Shown here: positions 63,534 through 64,000 of the stretch, piece after piece
How positions within the stretch are numbered: position 1 is the stretch's first letter
How the letters are laid out: each line of letters starts with the position of its first letter
DNA from: Gilliamella sp. wkB178
GTDB lineage: Bacteria; Pseudomonadota; Gammaproteobacteria; Enterobacterales; Orbaceae
Direction of reading: 5' to 3'
Assembly (NCBI RefSeq): GCF_001690705.1
Contig: NZ_LZGK01000001.1
Span: 1 to 64,000 of the forward strand
DNA: 64,000 nucleotides
Notes under the pieces: generated by a model
What the model saw: the letters and a program-made list of their open reading frames with translations, nothing else
Told to the model about the DNA's origin: nothing
Databases searched by the model: none
Program-made: the position numbers and the translations under genes

Positions 63534-64000
63534 TTATTGTGCTTTGGGTATTTCCAATAATGTCGATACCGCCTCATTAATGCGTCTAGCAATATAGCTG
63601 TTATTCATTGTGTATAAATGAATACCATCCACATTTTGAGATATTAAATCAACAATCTGATCAATAGCATAGGCGATGCCAGCATCACGAAAAGCATCAG
63701 GGTGGTGTTCATATTTTTCCATTATTTGCTTGAATTTTTTGGGTAAATTCACACCACACATAGAAACCATGCGTTCTATTTGATTTTTATTGGTAACCGG
63801 CATAATTCCCGCTTCAATCGGCACATTAATACCCATGTCATGGGCTTTGTCTAAAAAAGCAAAAAAGTAGTCATTATCGAAAAATAATTGCGAAATTAAT
63901 TGATCGGTTCCTGCATTGACTTTTTCTTTTAGGTGAATCAGATCTTGTTTCAGTGTTGGCGCTTCAAGGTGACCTTCGGGGTAACAGGCGCCAATAATGT
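63534..64000 (-). CDS. metF: Methylenetetrahydrofolate reductase, C-terminal part (5' end outside window)
   Basis: Reduces 5,10-methylene-THF to 5-methyl-THF for methionine synthesis. About 155 codons are present; the frame stays open to the right edge. Visible are GACYPEGHLEAPTLKQDL, the barrel motif QLISQLFFDNDYFFAFLD, and PIEAGIMPVTNKNQIERM. These look more like the Firmicutes-type enzyme (PEGH, AGIMPVTN) than E. coli MetF (PEVHPEA, PGILPVSN). It is convergent with the initiator tRNA. Confidence 0.93.
   Translation of the reverse strand, partial: IIGACYPEGHLEAPTLKQDLIHLKEKVNAGTDQLISQLFFDNDYFFAFLDKAHDMGINVPIEAGIMPVTNKNQIERMVSMCGVNLPKKFKQIMEKYEHHPDAFRDAGIAYAIDQIVDLISQNVDGIHLYTMNNSYIARRINEAVSTLLEIPKAQ

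Overview
The window is a stretch of chromosome from an AT-rich gammaproteobacterium. Almost every protein reads as a close relative of an E. coli housekeeping protein, and many E. coli gene neighbourhoods are kept (amiB-mutL-miaA-hfq-hflX-hflK-hflC-purA, rpsB-tsf-pyrH-frr, fabZ-lpxA-lpxB-rnhB, menA-rraA, coaBC-dut-slmA). Others are broken. The low GC, small gene sizes, a GH32 sucrose-phosphate hydrolase, menaquinone synthesis and a type II NADH dehydrogenase would suit a host-associated relative of Orbaceae or Pasteurellaceae (for example a Gilliamella-like insect gut bacterium). That placement is a guess from memory, not a computed phylogeny. No insertion sequence, prophage, CRISPR array or plasmid gene is visible.

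Layout. 1-1087: the 5' half of a 16S rRNA gene on the minus strand, with its boxA leader and rrn promoter. 1088-15496: mostly minus-strand genes (purT, purA, hflC, hflK, hflX, hfq, miaA, mutL, a minimal amiB, tsaE, a HAD phosphatase, hda) with one plus-strand block (tusB, tsaC, anmK). 15497-16054: a gene-free region with perfect DnaA boxes, ten GATC sites and AT-rich repeats, read here as the chromosomal origin oriC, lying between hda and mnmG. 16055-34356: mostly plus-strand mnmG-rsmG, then amiC (minus), miaB-ybeZ-mrdA-mrdB-dacA (tRNA thiolation and cell elongation), rpsB-tsf-pyrH-frr, deoC-dxr and a GH32 hydrolase. 34702-47331: cysE, then minus-strand mscS, coaBC-dut-slmA, recN, fkpA-tusD-tusC, then fabZ-lpxA-lpxB-rnhB, a YiiX-like hydrolase and ndh. 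47681-50961: an HlyD-type adaptor with two ABC-2 permeases and no ATPase. 51093-64000: menA-rraA, dprA, def, grpE, nadK, pgpA, argF and carAB sharing a divergent ArgR-box region, a FAH-family enzyme, initiator tRNA and the 3' part of metF.

The two sides of the proposed origin agree with bidirectional replication: genes to the left, including the rRNA operon, run mostly leftward, and genes immediately to the right run mostly rightward. GATC sites are several-fold enriched over about 3.7 kb on the mnmG side only.

The most unusual observations are: hda, beside oriC, seems to start at AUU, because its clamp-binding motif lies upstream of every AUG, GUG or UUG; mrdA (PBP2) also seems to need an AUU or AUC start directly after the ybeZ stop; a 37-bp intergenic repeat occurs three times at gene 3' ends; a membrane-export operon lacks its ATPase; and tusB is separated from tusDC. 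Start sites were re-judged from ribosome-binding sites and remembered E. coli homologues; no database search was possible.
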